Source: Oxytricha trifallax
Lineage: Eukaryota > Ciliophora > Spirotrichea > Sporadotrichida > Oxytrichidae
Reading direction: 5' to 3'
NCBI GenBank assembly: GCA_000711775.1
Contig: ARYC01002457.1
Location: 1-64,000 of the forward strand
DNA: 64,000 nucleotides
In this document: positions 46,647-58,731 of the stretch, one piece after another
How positions within the stretch are numbered: the first letter of the stretch is position 1
How the letters are laid out: each line of letters opens with the position of its first letter
The notes under the pieces: model-generated
What the model saw: the letters and a program-made list of their open reading frames with translations, nothing else
Told to the model about the DNA's origin: nothing
Database searches by the model: none
Position numbers and translations under genes: made by a program

Positions 46647-47147
46647 GCTTGTTCCTTCTCTTCTTATTGAATTTCAAATTTTAATATATAGAGTTCTGGA
46701 TCCTACTGCTTAAAATCTTACTATTAAATATGGACAACTTATAGGAGGTCAACCCTGCAAAGATACGTGTAGAAAGTTTGCAGAAGCTGTTTCAAACTTC
46801 AGAGATGGAGCTCCATTTTATCAATTTAGTTCCATTAAATTAGTACTAAATTTGTTTAAATTTAATTAGTACAAGTTTTAAACTAATGAGGTTTTAATTG
46901 AAAAGTTCCAAAATGGTTCAAAACCTAATTGGTACCAGTACCAACTCAATTTTATACTTGGTTGGTACCTAAATCGAAATTATTAAGTATGAAATTAGAA
47001 AAATTATATTTATAAACTAAGCATAAATATGATCTCTAACACCTTATATTCAACCATAATTGTTGTCGTATCAACTCCTATACAGAGTGACTATAGCCAG
47101 AATAGTTATTAGAGCTTTATAATAGAAATTTAAATTTGAATTTAAAC

Positions 47148-48596
47148 ATGGCGTCCAACTTAAATCGTAAGGCAGTTTCTCTTGGAACAGGTCAATCATT
47201 ACTCAACTTTGGCTCCTCCAAGAAACCAGAAGTAATTTATATTGAAAAGGAGGTTGAGCTAAGAGCTCTAGAGTTTGAAGCTGAGGTCTTTAAAATATAA
47301 GTTTAAAACAAGAAGTAGAGTGCAGAGATAGGAGTTTAAATATAAGTTGAATTGGTTGAGGAAGATAAGGAACATCAACCAATTGAAAAAATTAAAACAT
47401 TTTAATGTGAAGACTGCTAAAATGTCTTCTCAACTGAGTCGAGCTTGAAGAGGCACATTAAAGAAGTACATTCTGGCAAAGCCAAGTATTATTTTAAACA
47501 TGACAAAGTGGATGGAAGGTACCAATGCACAACATGCATGAAGTCTTATACTCACTCAGCCAAAGTAAAGAGGCATATGCAAAAGCACCACTTAAGTGAA
47601 TTCCTAATTAAAGATAAAGAAACTTAAAAGCTTATACCTGCTAAAACAAAAAATAACTCTCTTGAGTCATAAAGAGAACAGGAGGAAAGGCTCAAGAGGC
47701 AGAAGCGTTTTGAATCAATGAATCAGCCAGCAAATGGTACTCTTATAGCATGTCTTTAAGAGAGAGCTATGTATATACCTGCATTGAATGCAATTGATAT
47801 TGAAAGCTGTATTGAAAATTACTTGCATTTTGACTTGCCAAACAAGGCTAAGCTGATAGTGGTTGATGAGTATGCTTACAAAGTATATCCTTTCAAGTAT
47901 CTCATTAAAAATGAGCAGTATCAAAATGAATTTGCAAATGAATACATAATACTGAGGGAGGCTTAGAAAAAATAGTTTAAGAACTTGCTTAGACTTGATG
48001 GAGTTATTCTTGGGCATGGCTTTGTTGCATTATGACTGAAAAAGTTTGAAATGACTTTAAGAGAGTATCTCTATCATAATAGATACCCAGATGATTTAAA
48101 TGAGATACTGTCAGAAATGATTAAGGGTGTTTAAGAGCTCCATGAACTTGGGTATGTACATAGAGATTTGAAGCCTGAAAATGTTATGTTAAATCTCTGT
48201 TCTTTAGAAATTGTAGTCATTGATTTCAATAGAGCAATAAGATAAGAAATTGTGACTTTGGCTAAGGTGCTTGGCACTCCAGGATACTTTCCAATCAGGG
48301 AGAAGTGAACTAATGGCTCTGTTTAATGGGATGTATGGGCAGTTGCTGCCATAATCTTAGAGTGCGATATATAAAATATGTCTTACTTTGGAACAAAGCA
48401 CGAAAAATAATCATTAAGTTTGGCTTCTAAACATATACAACAGGAAGATGTCTGCAATGAAATTAAGAAGCTTGTAAAGATGATAATCGTGAGAGCTCCA
48501 GCTTATCCAAGATAATCGCTAGAAGACATACATGAAGCACTCAAGAGAGCTAGATTCAAGAGGTACCACAAAGATAAGCAGATAAAATTTGTTTGA
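47148..48596 (+). pseudogene. TBE 57-kDa zinc finger/kinase gene with two TGA codons
   Basis: Same length as the intact copy (1449 nt). Fingers CEDCQNVFSTESSLKRH and CTTCMKSYTHSAKVKRH intact. TGA at 48033-48035 (R in intact copy, V-A-L-stop-L-K-K) and 48306-48308 (W in intact copy, R-E-K-stop-T-N). The second is TGG to TGA. HRDLKPENVML and VIDFNRAIR are present. Confidence 0.85.
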
Positions 48597-48735
48597 ATTA
48601 AATACAATAATACTCATTAAATATTCATTAAATTCACAAAAAACCTGCATTTTCTCTATTAACCCCAATAAGACCCCAACAATACCCTACAAATCAAAGC
48701 ACTTATAAACCTCACTAAGGGGTTTTGGGGTTTTG

Positions 48736-48960
48736 ATTCTAAAAAAGAAAGATATTATCAAGATCTTATAATTTTATTACATTAATTTGAAGCATAAAGA
48801 CAACTAGGAATGCAAGAATAGCTCTATAGAGCAGTAACATCGCTGATTTTTACTTTAAATGCTCTATATATCTTCGATATTTGTGCTTTCCATCTATTCT
48901 TAAAGGTATTCCACTATCACCATCCATGTATGATGAATATGAGGAGATAAACTATTAGAT
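48736..48960 (-). CDS. Potassium channel: N-terminal part with S1
   Basis: M-D-G-D-S-G-I-P-L-R-I-D-G-K-H-K-Y-R-R-Y-I-E-H-L-K-Q-K leads to S1 (AMLLLYRAILAFLVVFMLQI), then DLDNIFLFQN up to the TBE at 48735. After TBE removal with one ATT it continues E-I-L-V-G-N-H-Y in frame. Confidence 0.75.
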
Positions 48961-49009
48961 AAGTATTTATAAATTGATAAGAACTTCTAAAATAAATTAG
49001 AGAAGTCAT

Positions 49010-49460
49010 TATACTCTTAAATCATAAAGTTTAGTATCCTGTTTTTTAGAAGCTTCGGCATTATTTGTTCCATGTATTGTTTGATTTCTCATTTCTTTCA
49101 CAAGAGAGGTGTATTACCTGCTGAATGATAATCTCTTGTGTTTAAACTCTTGGAATATTTTTTCTAATTGAAGAAGTAAATAAAGCTCAATATAAATTGA
49201 AATAAAGCTTACCATTTAGTTAGATTGCTATAAAGAATCATAATACATAGTTGTTATACAAGGATATATACATAAAAATCTAGATATTTTTTAAAATGTG
49301 ATCTTTAAATGACTTAAATTTACCATCTAACTTTTGTTTGTTCATGATCTCATTTGTGGTACTTTGCTTCTTAAGAATTGGGTTTTAAAAATCTAATGCA
49401 ATGTTTTAACCTCTAGCATAATCATTTATTGACACTAAATTTCTAGCTGATCGAATCGAA
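49010..49460 (-). CDS. Potassium channel: putative N-terminal cytoplasmic pieces
   Basis: About 49460-49290: SIRSARNLVSINDYARGQNI, LDFQNPILKKQSTTNEIMNK. About 49165-49015: FKHKRLSFSRQYTSLVKEMR, TIHGTNNAEASKKQDTKLYD. Both open on the minus strand in the ciliate code and lie just upstream of S1. Start codon not identified. A TBE-like end (CGAAACCCCTGAAAC) begins right at 49458. Confidence 0.5.
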
Positions 49461-52400
49461 ACCCCTGAAACTATTTTTCTATATTTTAAAAATATATTTA
49501 TTTAAATTATTGATTTTGGGATCTGTTAATGCCTAGGTGTATTGTTTGCTATATAAATATTTTACTTTCATTGTTGAAAAAACGACAACATTAATTTATT
49601 TATAATGCAGTATATAATAAACTCTTATATTCTGGGTTATTATATTTAGGAAAGTCTATTTATATAAAATATTATTTGTTAATTTTATTCTATTTCCTAT
49701 ATTTACTAGATTAAATATGTTCACTAAGCACCATTTTTATAATTTAAAAATCTGAGGAAATCTTTCAATTGAGAAGGACAAGTTATTTATATTTTTTATT
49801 TTATGCATATTATGAGTTTTTTTATGGGAATAATAACATATAATTTACAAATTTAACTTTAGACTTTTTCTCAAGTCTTACATCATATAACAAAAATACA
49901 TGTAAGAATCCTCTCTAAATATACCCTTTTAAAGATCTATATTCATTAGTGACGTTGTAAATGCAATATTTTTAGACTGATATAATGATTTTACCAAACA
50001 TTATTAAAATTTAGGCACACAATTCTAATTTTTTTCTAAATACTGGGAAAAACGCTTCCAACAATTTTAAAATCTATATAAAAATTAAAAATCAAATTAA
50101 ACATTTCTGGGAGTAAATTTATAAACTAGATTATAGTATATACAATTTATGTTTAAATCATTTTGTTATTTTTAATAATTGATTGATATAATTTATTGGA
50201 GTGAATGGTATATTAAAATTTACAGTTATATGATAAAAACTTTAATTGCTAAACTAAATTTTCTCAAATATTTTTATTAATATAGATAAATAGGGGGGTG
50301 AGTTAAAATAGATCTACCAAATTATTTAATAATTAGAAAAATTATGCCTATAATTATGTTTACTTATAAAAACTATATCCATTTCCTCCCCCAATATTAT
50401 TATTAAAATAAAAATCTTATATAATAACTGAGAAGTTATAAGGATTTGAGTGCGTTATCTCTTATATTTCATTGATTTTGAAAGATTCCTCTATTTTAAC
50501 TCCTTCCTATGATGCTTCAACTTTAAACTAAATTAATATAAAATAGTTCTAGTTGTTTTAAAGAATATTATGGCATATCTATAGGTATCAATATTTATAC
50601 TTTTTATAAAAATTTAAGTCAATAATCTTTTTGAAAACAGACTTCGTTTTAATTGTATCATCCTCAAATTATAAAAAATAAATTATGTTTAAATTCTTAA
50701 ATTTATTTTAATTTTGTAAATGGTAGAACACTGATTTCATGACCAAGTACTTATCTATTATTTTTTCCTTAAACTTCTTTGCCCTGTTTTTTATCGAATA
50801 TTCCTTTAAAAGTGCTTTATCCTTGATTTCTATCTTTTATCATTTTTTAATTATTATTGACTTCTGAAACTGCATCGTAAAATGAGCTCCTACTTATTTG
50901 GCTTGAGTCATCTTATGAATCAAGTATTTTAAATTAACACTAAATAAATTGACATTAATAATTTTATTATTTAATGGGTACCGTCAACTAGATTTGTACG
51001 ATCTTAATCGGGAACTATTGTTTTATTGGAAGTATGGGGGAATTCAACTTTCAAATTAATATTATTTGGTGAAAAAAATATTAGAAACATAAAAATACCA
51101 ATTTCAATTACTATAACCATATATTATACCACCATTTTTCTAATATACGATTCTCAAGGTTAATATGTCTTTTGTCTATTTATTTTTACATTAAAAATTT
51201 TTAAATAATTGTTTTTAATTAATAATTAATGTAATTTTCATTAAAATTTGAATTCTTTATCAGGTTAAAACTTTTATTGGTTAGTTAATTTTAAGTAAAT
51301 TATATCATAATTTATGTTAAAGATTTTGAGTAATTAACAGATATTTTATTTTTTAATGAAAGGGGCAGGAAACTTCTCCCCTTGTGTGCATATAATTCTT
51401 TTAGGTAGGAATCCCCCCCCATAAGTAACTGATGAAAATTAAGAATCGCTTTTCCCATATAAAAGTTAGTAAGTTGTTGAGCTGGATCTCAATTTATCGA
51501 GTTTAGATTAGCTTATGCTTTAAAATGATGAGGAACTTTGGTTTTTATTAGAAATTTATAAAAAATTAAATTACTCATTAATTTAAACCATTAAATTTTC
51601 CTCTAAAGATCACTTTTTAAACTTAATTTTTAAAAATCTATTTTTTAGAATCACTGAATTCAAAATTGTTATTATCACTTGATGTTTTAAGAGTTGACTC
51701 TTTTTGAGACAATTTTACTTACTATAAATTTTTATTTTAATGTTAAGTTTTGATAGGCGCATTTAGCTTTGCAACATTTGCCTTGACTCGTATATTAAGG
51801 CTGTTATATGAATAAAAAATTGATAATCAATAACTTTTATTAATAATAAAATGTTTTCATTGACATTATGCTATGTTGATCCATGATTAATTTTATAAAT
51901 TCAATGAAATTAGTGTTGATAAATAGTAAAATAAACTGAAAAAAAGTAAACTATATTAATATTAAATGATATGTGATTATGGAATTAGAACTCTCGAAAT
52001 TTCTAAAACTTGAATTCATAGTAAGACTTGAAGCGAGATTGCTTGTTTTAAGACTACTCACACTACTCCCCAAAAAGGAAGTGATGTGGGATTATTAGCT
52101 GCTTATCAAATTTTAATTACATTTTCTTATTCAATTACTTACATCAATTATATTTAAAAAAGAATACAGTTATTTTGCTTGGCATACTAGAAGTGCTATC
52201 ATTATAATTATTCCGAGTGTTTGCAAGCTTTATTTAACTTTTGCTTTTCTAAGATGTTGTTAATGGTGTAGTCAAATTTGAATATGTAAAACTGGATGAT
52301 GATTGCTAAATTTAAAAATAATTATTATTATAAAAGTAGTCATTTCGATATAGGATTTAGCATAAATAACTTATATCTTATTGCAAGTTTTTTTAATAAA

Positions 52401-55400
52401 ATTATTATTTAACAATATTTTTATTGATAAAATGTAAAATTCATTCTAAATATCTAAAAAATATTAATCGTGATATAAAAATAGAAATTGCATAATAAAA
52501 TAACTATATTAGTTTTAACTCAGCTTTTAAATGATGTAAAATCTTATATTTACAAGGTTATTATAAAACTTCGATTAAATTAATATTTTATTGCTTATTA
52601 AAGTTTTAAGACTCAGTCTCACTCTCCTCGCTATTACTTACAATATGTTTTCCCAATTTACGAGACTTATTGCTATCTTAATTTTATTTTTGTTATTTTT
52701 GACTTTGATTTTGACTTGAGCTATTTTCTCAATAATTATTAATAAATGAACAATTATATCCAAATTATTAAAAAAAATAAATTATAATAAATCTCCTTCA
52801 TTTTTTTATTTGAATTGCATATTTTTATTAATATTACTATGATACTCCAGTTATCTCCCTTAATTTGGAATATTATTAAACTCTTGCTATTTTTATATTT
52901 TACTATCTTTTTTGGATTTAATCTATTTTTATATTAAAAATAAAAGAAATTTTTTATTGTGGGGTAAATTAATAAAAATAATAGATTTGATAGTGTCATG
53001 ACATTTTTAAGTTTGAGTTTTATCATTTTTTTTAGAAAATCCATTAGATGTAATTTCGACAATTGAGCTTTAAATATATAAATCAAGATTTTCAAAAAAA
53101 ATTATTAATAAGATTTTTTAATGAATAAATAAAAATAGCTGTGTTATGAATCATAATCGATGTAAATTATATAAAACCCCATTTTATATAAATGAAAATT
53201 TAAATTTGGAGTTTATAAGAATAAATCTATCATAATAAAAATATTAATATTTGGCCTAATAAATAATCAATAGATCCATTAATTTTTATATTATAACAAA
53301 TCGATGTATAAATTAATTATTACAACTCTTTTTATGCTATAATTGAAACATGGGTTTTTATAAAGAAATTTTTATAGATTTACCATAATTAAATCAAATC
53401 AAATTAAAAATTTAATTAAAAAATGTGATTTGATTTTTGACAATAATTTTTTTAATTATTATCCGCTTAATTTTATAATTCCCCATGCTTTTATTAATAT
53501 TTCTATTTCTTATCAATTAAAATTTTATTTAATATGTCATATTATTATATTTAATTTTATAATTTTTTATCAATTAGGGAACTATTTTTGAATAAATTTT
53601 GATCGGTTTTTTAGCTTAAATAATTCGAACTCGTTCAGCTTTTCCTCTCTTGCTCATCATGAGATCTAAAAAAACTAAACTTAATCATCGAATATTTACA
53701 AAATTATTAATCAATTATTTAAATTAAATTCTACTTAAAAATATATATATATATATATAAAAGTTTAGAGTGCCTGTCGCTACTCTAAAGAAAAGAAGAC
53801 TCAGTTTATTGGAAATTATTGATGAAAGAATGCGATGAATCGTCATGATTTTTTAATTATTAATATCATATATTTTAAATAATTTAAATATAAGATAACA
53901 ATTTAATTTCGATATTATTGTAAAATTTAATTATGATTTAGTGCTCTTTAATTATTTAGTGAGATTTATGATTTAGCTTAGATTATTTCAGCAATATTTT
54001 GTGCCTTTTTTTAGTTATTAAAATTTCTCATCAAAACTATTATTTGGGTTATAGTTTAATTTGATTGTTAGAAATAAATGGGACTTAAAAAAAAACACTT
54101 TTCTAAGTAGTAGAATTTTATAACATATTTTACTCGAACTATTCTTACATTAAACTGGAAAATGCTAGAAGAATTGAAATATATGAATCTAAATTGAATA
54201 CTAATTTAATAATCTTCAACAAATAGTATTTCAAATTATAGAATTATATAAACTTTAGGTGAAAAATGCAAGTTTTTATAACAAACTTTAGTAATTCAAA
54301 TTTCTTTTAGACTTTTGTACTTTTATCGAAAAATAAGCAATAATTTTTAATAGATTATCATTATCATTTATATTTTTAAGTATTTCATGAAAAATGACCT
54401 TATTGGTAAAAATTTAGCTAAACTATTGAATTTATTTTTTCAATTAATAGTCTCTTAAAAAAATATCATATACCACTCCCCCAATTAATAATATAATATT
54501 GCTAAATAATAAAACTATTTTTTTAGATTATTAAATATATATTTATTTTTAGATATCATTTGATAATAATTTTAAAGAATGAGTTAAGTTATTAGAAAAG
54601 GTTATATAATAATTTAATAATCAGAAGTTAGAATAATGCAAAAAGTTGACTCAAAATATAATCATAAATATTCTATTTAATTACTTATAATTAACTTGCA
54701 AAAAAAATATTTTAATATTTAATAAATTGAATAACCTTAGCCGACAATATTATTGTAGGAAAACATTCGATTTGGAAAGTAAATTAATAATTAGTTAATA
54801 ATCAAATTCGATGTAGTTGAAATCGTCTTAACCTAGACAAAATAGTACTTGCTCGATAGAGAATTTATTATCAGCTGAATTTATTATTGGTGGTACCCCT
54901 ATTTTTCTCATCCAAGAAGCGAGATAACTAGAATTTAATTTAAATGGCTCATAATTAAAACTAAAAAATTACACAATATTAAATTGAAGTTATCCGCCAT
55001 CAGGAATGAAATAAAAATAGTGCCACTAATGGTAAAGTCTACTAATTTAATTTCTTTATTGGAAAAGTAACATATTGTCTAGATTTCGACAAAGTCTACT
55101 GTCATTAATTTGTTTATAAATTGATATATTTATTTTCCCAAATCGAAAGTATTTCAACAATAGTATTAATTTTTTATCATATTTTTAATAATAGGTTTAA
55201 AAAACTTTTGATGATTAAAAAATATTATTTTTTAATCAAAATAAATTCATATATTTCAAATTAATAAAATAAATTTAAAATAAAATAATTATTATATAAA
55301 AATTATTTCTAAGAAATAGTATTTCTTAGGATATTTAATTAATTTATAATATTAGGATTGTTCTAAATTCATCAAAATTGATATAAATTGTCAAATTAAA

Positions 55401-56022
55401 TATCATAATTTCATTTTTTCAAATTCTACTTCAGTTAACTAAAATCATTAATATTTTAATTTCATCTTTGCTTAAAATAATGGCCATTAATCGAAATTAA
55501 TATATTAATATTATAAAATATTTTTAATCTTAAAAATTATATTTATAAGTTAAATTAATCAATATATTTTTTTACTTACTTTATTTGAAAAAATAATAAA
55601 AATTAATTATTTTGAAAAAATATTAAATTTATTAAATTTAAGTGGGGTATAATTATAAAATAAAGTTCAATAATTTTACTACTTTAAATTTGAGATTTGG
55701 AATAAATTGTAATAAATTTCATCTAAATTCTTATAAAAGTCTTAACTATATTACATTATACTATATGAAAGTTCTATGGATCAAATAACTAAACAATATT
55801 ATAATTATTAATTTTTTAATATATCATTCTATCTTTAATATTTAGGCACCTCAATGATTAATCATAATATTTTTTAATTTATGTATTTGATTCAAAATTA
55901 CAAAATTATAAGTCAATTAAATAAAATAAAAAATCCTGTATAAATATGATTTAAATTAAATATCTTCTATAACTTTCTTTTTATAGACATATTGATTATA
56001 TGTATATATATATATAAGTTTT
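49461..56022. other. 6.5 kb AT-rich region, no gene recognised
   Basis: Extremely AT-rich, no long frame in the ciliate code. Features seen: a possible decayed TBE end at 49458, a GC patch at 51361-51425 (GGGGCAGGAAACTTC, run of eight C), and short TA runs near 53740 and 56010. Could be intergenic germline-limited DNA or an old element. Confidence 0.5.
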
Positions 56023-58682
56023 TCACATTAAATCATCGTATAGTTGATCAAAACTTTCGTCTCCCCGCTTAAGCTTAGACATAAACGATTTATCATAGTC
56101 GTTATTATTGGTTGTTTATGAATTAGCTAGCATTAATATTTCATTTTAGCTGTTTATATTCTATTGAGAATGGATTTACTGCTAATTATTTGCGTGCATT
56201 TAATTATTTAGTAGTTTGGTTTGTTACTCTATAAGATTGATGTCAAAATCGTCATGCTTTTATTCTATTAAATGACGGCTTTAAATAATTTATTATGGCT
56301 AGTTCTGTATATTTTACCTGTTTAAATGGGAATATTAAGTTTCATTACATTTTTAATCTGTGATAATATAACCATATGAGTTCATTTTATCAATCTTCGT
56401 CATTTCATGGTCTGGGGACAACTTTAAAATATTTAATTTAAATTTTATAATAAAGACAACACATTATGGTTATAGTCTAGCATTTCCTAAACCTAGCCAA
56501 AGTATTTCTAGGAGCTCTAATCAATCCTTGAAATGCCTGCAACAAACTTAGCATTGGTAGTATTTTATGAAAGATCTTGACTTTCACTCTTCATTTTGAA
56601 CGACTAATCTCTGGATTTAATATTTGGTAAACTTGTATCATTCATTGCATAATTTTAGTAGCTTTGGTTATCAGTAGGAATTCATTAATTTTATGTCTGA
56701 TTTAAAGATAGATTTGAATTGCCTGATAAAACTCTATTCTATTACAGTTATAAGGGATTTTATGGTTTATTATGAAATTAATGCATCATTAAATTTTGCT
56801 AATCATTAACTTATGAAGCGAGCAAGTCATCTATTACTAGAGATGAAGGGCTCTTATCACAATTGTTGAATTAAATAGGTTTTTAATTCTAGCTGGCATG
56901 TCCATCTACAAACTCTTAAGATTCTTACTCGAAATCTTAAGATAGGTAATTTAATAAGTTATCATTTTGATAAGGTAAAATTTATTCTGACTGTTTTCTT
57001 TGCTTGTTATTGGATGGAGGGCTTTATGGTCCCATATCGAATGTACTTTAATGAATATTGTTTTCTCTGTAAGAATTTGCTGACTGTTGTTAGGCTTACA
57101 ATTTTTAAGTGTCCAGTTTTAGAGGTTAATTTGGAATAATTTTGCCAATGTTTCCCTAAACCTCTTGGGATTCCCTGATTAAATGAAGATTCTCAATTCT
57201 CTAAGTATTTAGTTGAGAACTATTTTATGCTTCTTATTAAATATGAAGTTGTCTCTGTTTTATCTAATCAAGTTACTGTTAAAACTGTTTTTACATCTAT
57301 ATTTGTTGTAGTCTCATTTATTCAATGAGAATCTATTACTACTCAATTTTTATAGATTAGTCTTCAATTTTTATCTGTTAATCTTAAATAGTGCTATTCT
57401 TAACTCTTAAATCTTCTTGAAGGCTCTTATTTTAGATTATTTACACTTCAAGCTAGGTTTTTAATTAGGCTATTTCAGACAGGTAAAATGAGATTTTCTA
57501 GGTGTTTTAGGGTTTTTATTAGGCAAGATTTTGATCATAATATTGAGCTTAAAGTTATTGTTGTAGTTGTTGATTTGGATTCATTTAAGAAAGCATTAAC
57601 TAATCATAATCTTAATCATTATAGAATTGACCGCTAAATCTATTTTGATTTTAGATTGTTTAGTGGCTTTCCCGTGATTATTATCTTGGTTAACTAATGA
57701 TATTTTATTGAATTTGCTATATGGAAATATTTTCTTAAAATTGCTATGAAGTAGCAGAGTTGTCGAATGTTCTCATATGTTTTATATTTCCATAACTCAA
57801 TTCTTTTTCCTAATTTTAGCTATTCTTGCTATGAGAACCTTCTCTAGTAGCATTTTAAGTAATTTAAAATTAATGCTGATTTTAAATAGTTTGAATTCCT
57901 TCAGCATGAAACTAAGAAATTTTATTTTTAGGAGGCAGACCATTATTTTGATTCGAATTTCGTTGAGATTTTTAATTGCTGCCTGAAAAACTTCCTCTTT
58001 AGAGCACTGAGGAGGTATTGTGACTTTGAAAATTTTACTAAGATTGAGTTCTATACATAGCATTCGAGGGATTTTGTTTCTAGTTTGAATTATTTTGACT
58101 ATATTAAGTAGTGTTAATTTATCTTGGTCTATCAATCGATTAAGGTCTTTCGTTGTAATTGTTATCATTTGTATTGATAAGCTTCTGTTTAATGCTATTG
58201 CTATCGACTTCCATTCTTAAATCCTTAACTCTATTAGTTAAGCTTGACATCTATAAAATAAGTTCATCTCTAAATGTAATTTACCACTTGAGTCTTTGAG
58301 AGTAAAGGCAAGCCGCCATCAGGTGGTTGAGAGTTGAAAGGCTTCTCCAATTTTTCTCCAAGTATCTAATCAATAAGCATTAACGTATATAAGTTCCTGT
58401 TTTTCTTCCATACTATGTTGTTTGTGACTTGACACAATACCTTGGACTATAGAAAATGTTTGGATTTAAATATAATGAACAATATCATAAGTTTTATATA
58501 ACACCTACCCATTATTCCACTCTGATTCGCTCGTGTTTGGACATATTTTTATATCTATTTTCTATTTCTAGCATATACAACACAAACTATTCGTCCAATT
58601 TTTTAGCTTGCTCTGAGTTTTAGTATGCTGAACTCACACTACTCTAATTATGCACTGAGTTATATTAGGAGGTTTTAGACAT
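56023..58682 (-). CDS. DUF4485 plus Q/N-rich coiled-coil protein
   Basis: Start at 58682: M-S-K-T-S-Q-Y-N-S-V. DUF4485-like domain in residues ~25-110: LDEQFVLYMLEIENRYKNMS, HERIRVEQW, WKKNRNLYTLMLIDQILGEK, LEKPFNSQPPDGGLPLLSK. The family includes centrosomal/ciliary CEP112. Two GT-AG introns: about 58446-58505 (GTAGGT...CTATAG) and about 58251-58283 (GTAAAT...TATAG). The rest is strongly Q/N-rich with a coiled coil (LEVQIIQNKSLQEDLRVKN, IEQMRLQQIQMQKQFQQQL). One TGA at 56682-56684 interrupts an otherwise continuous frame that goes on as IPTDNQSYQNYAMNDTSLP to a final TGA at 56023-56025; an intron or IES seems to lie at about 56420-56470. If 56682 is a real stop, the downstream part is not translated. 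Confidence 0.72.
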
Positions 58683-58731
58683 TTTAATTTGAAATTTAAA
58701 TTTTATATTTCGATTGATTCCTCTATATTAA

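Larger units (their letters stand above)
44684..48735 (+). mobile_element. Complete TBE (subtype A), 4052 bp, TSD ATT
   Basis: CAAAACCCCAAAACCCCTTA at 44684 and its reverse complement ending 48735; ATT at 44681-44683 and 48736-48738. Gene order 42-kDa (+), 22-kDa (-), 57-kDa (+). Ends and genes are close to the element at 31461 but in opposite orientation. Genes carry lesions. Interrupts the channel gene between S1 and S2. Confidence 0.95.
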
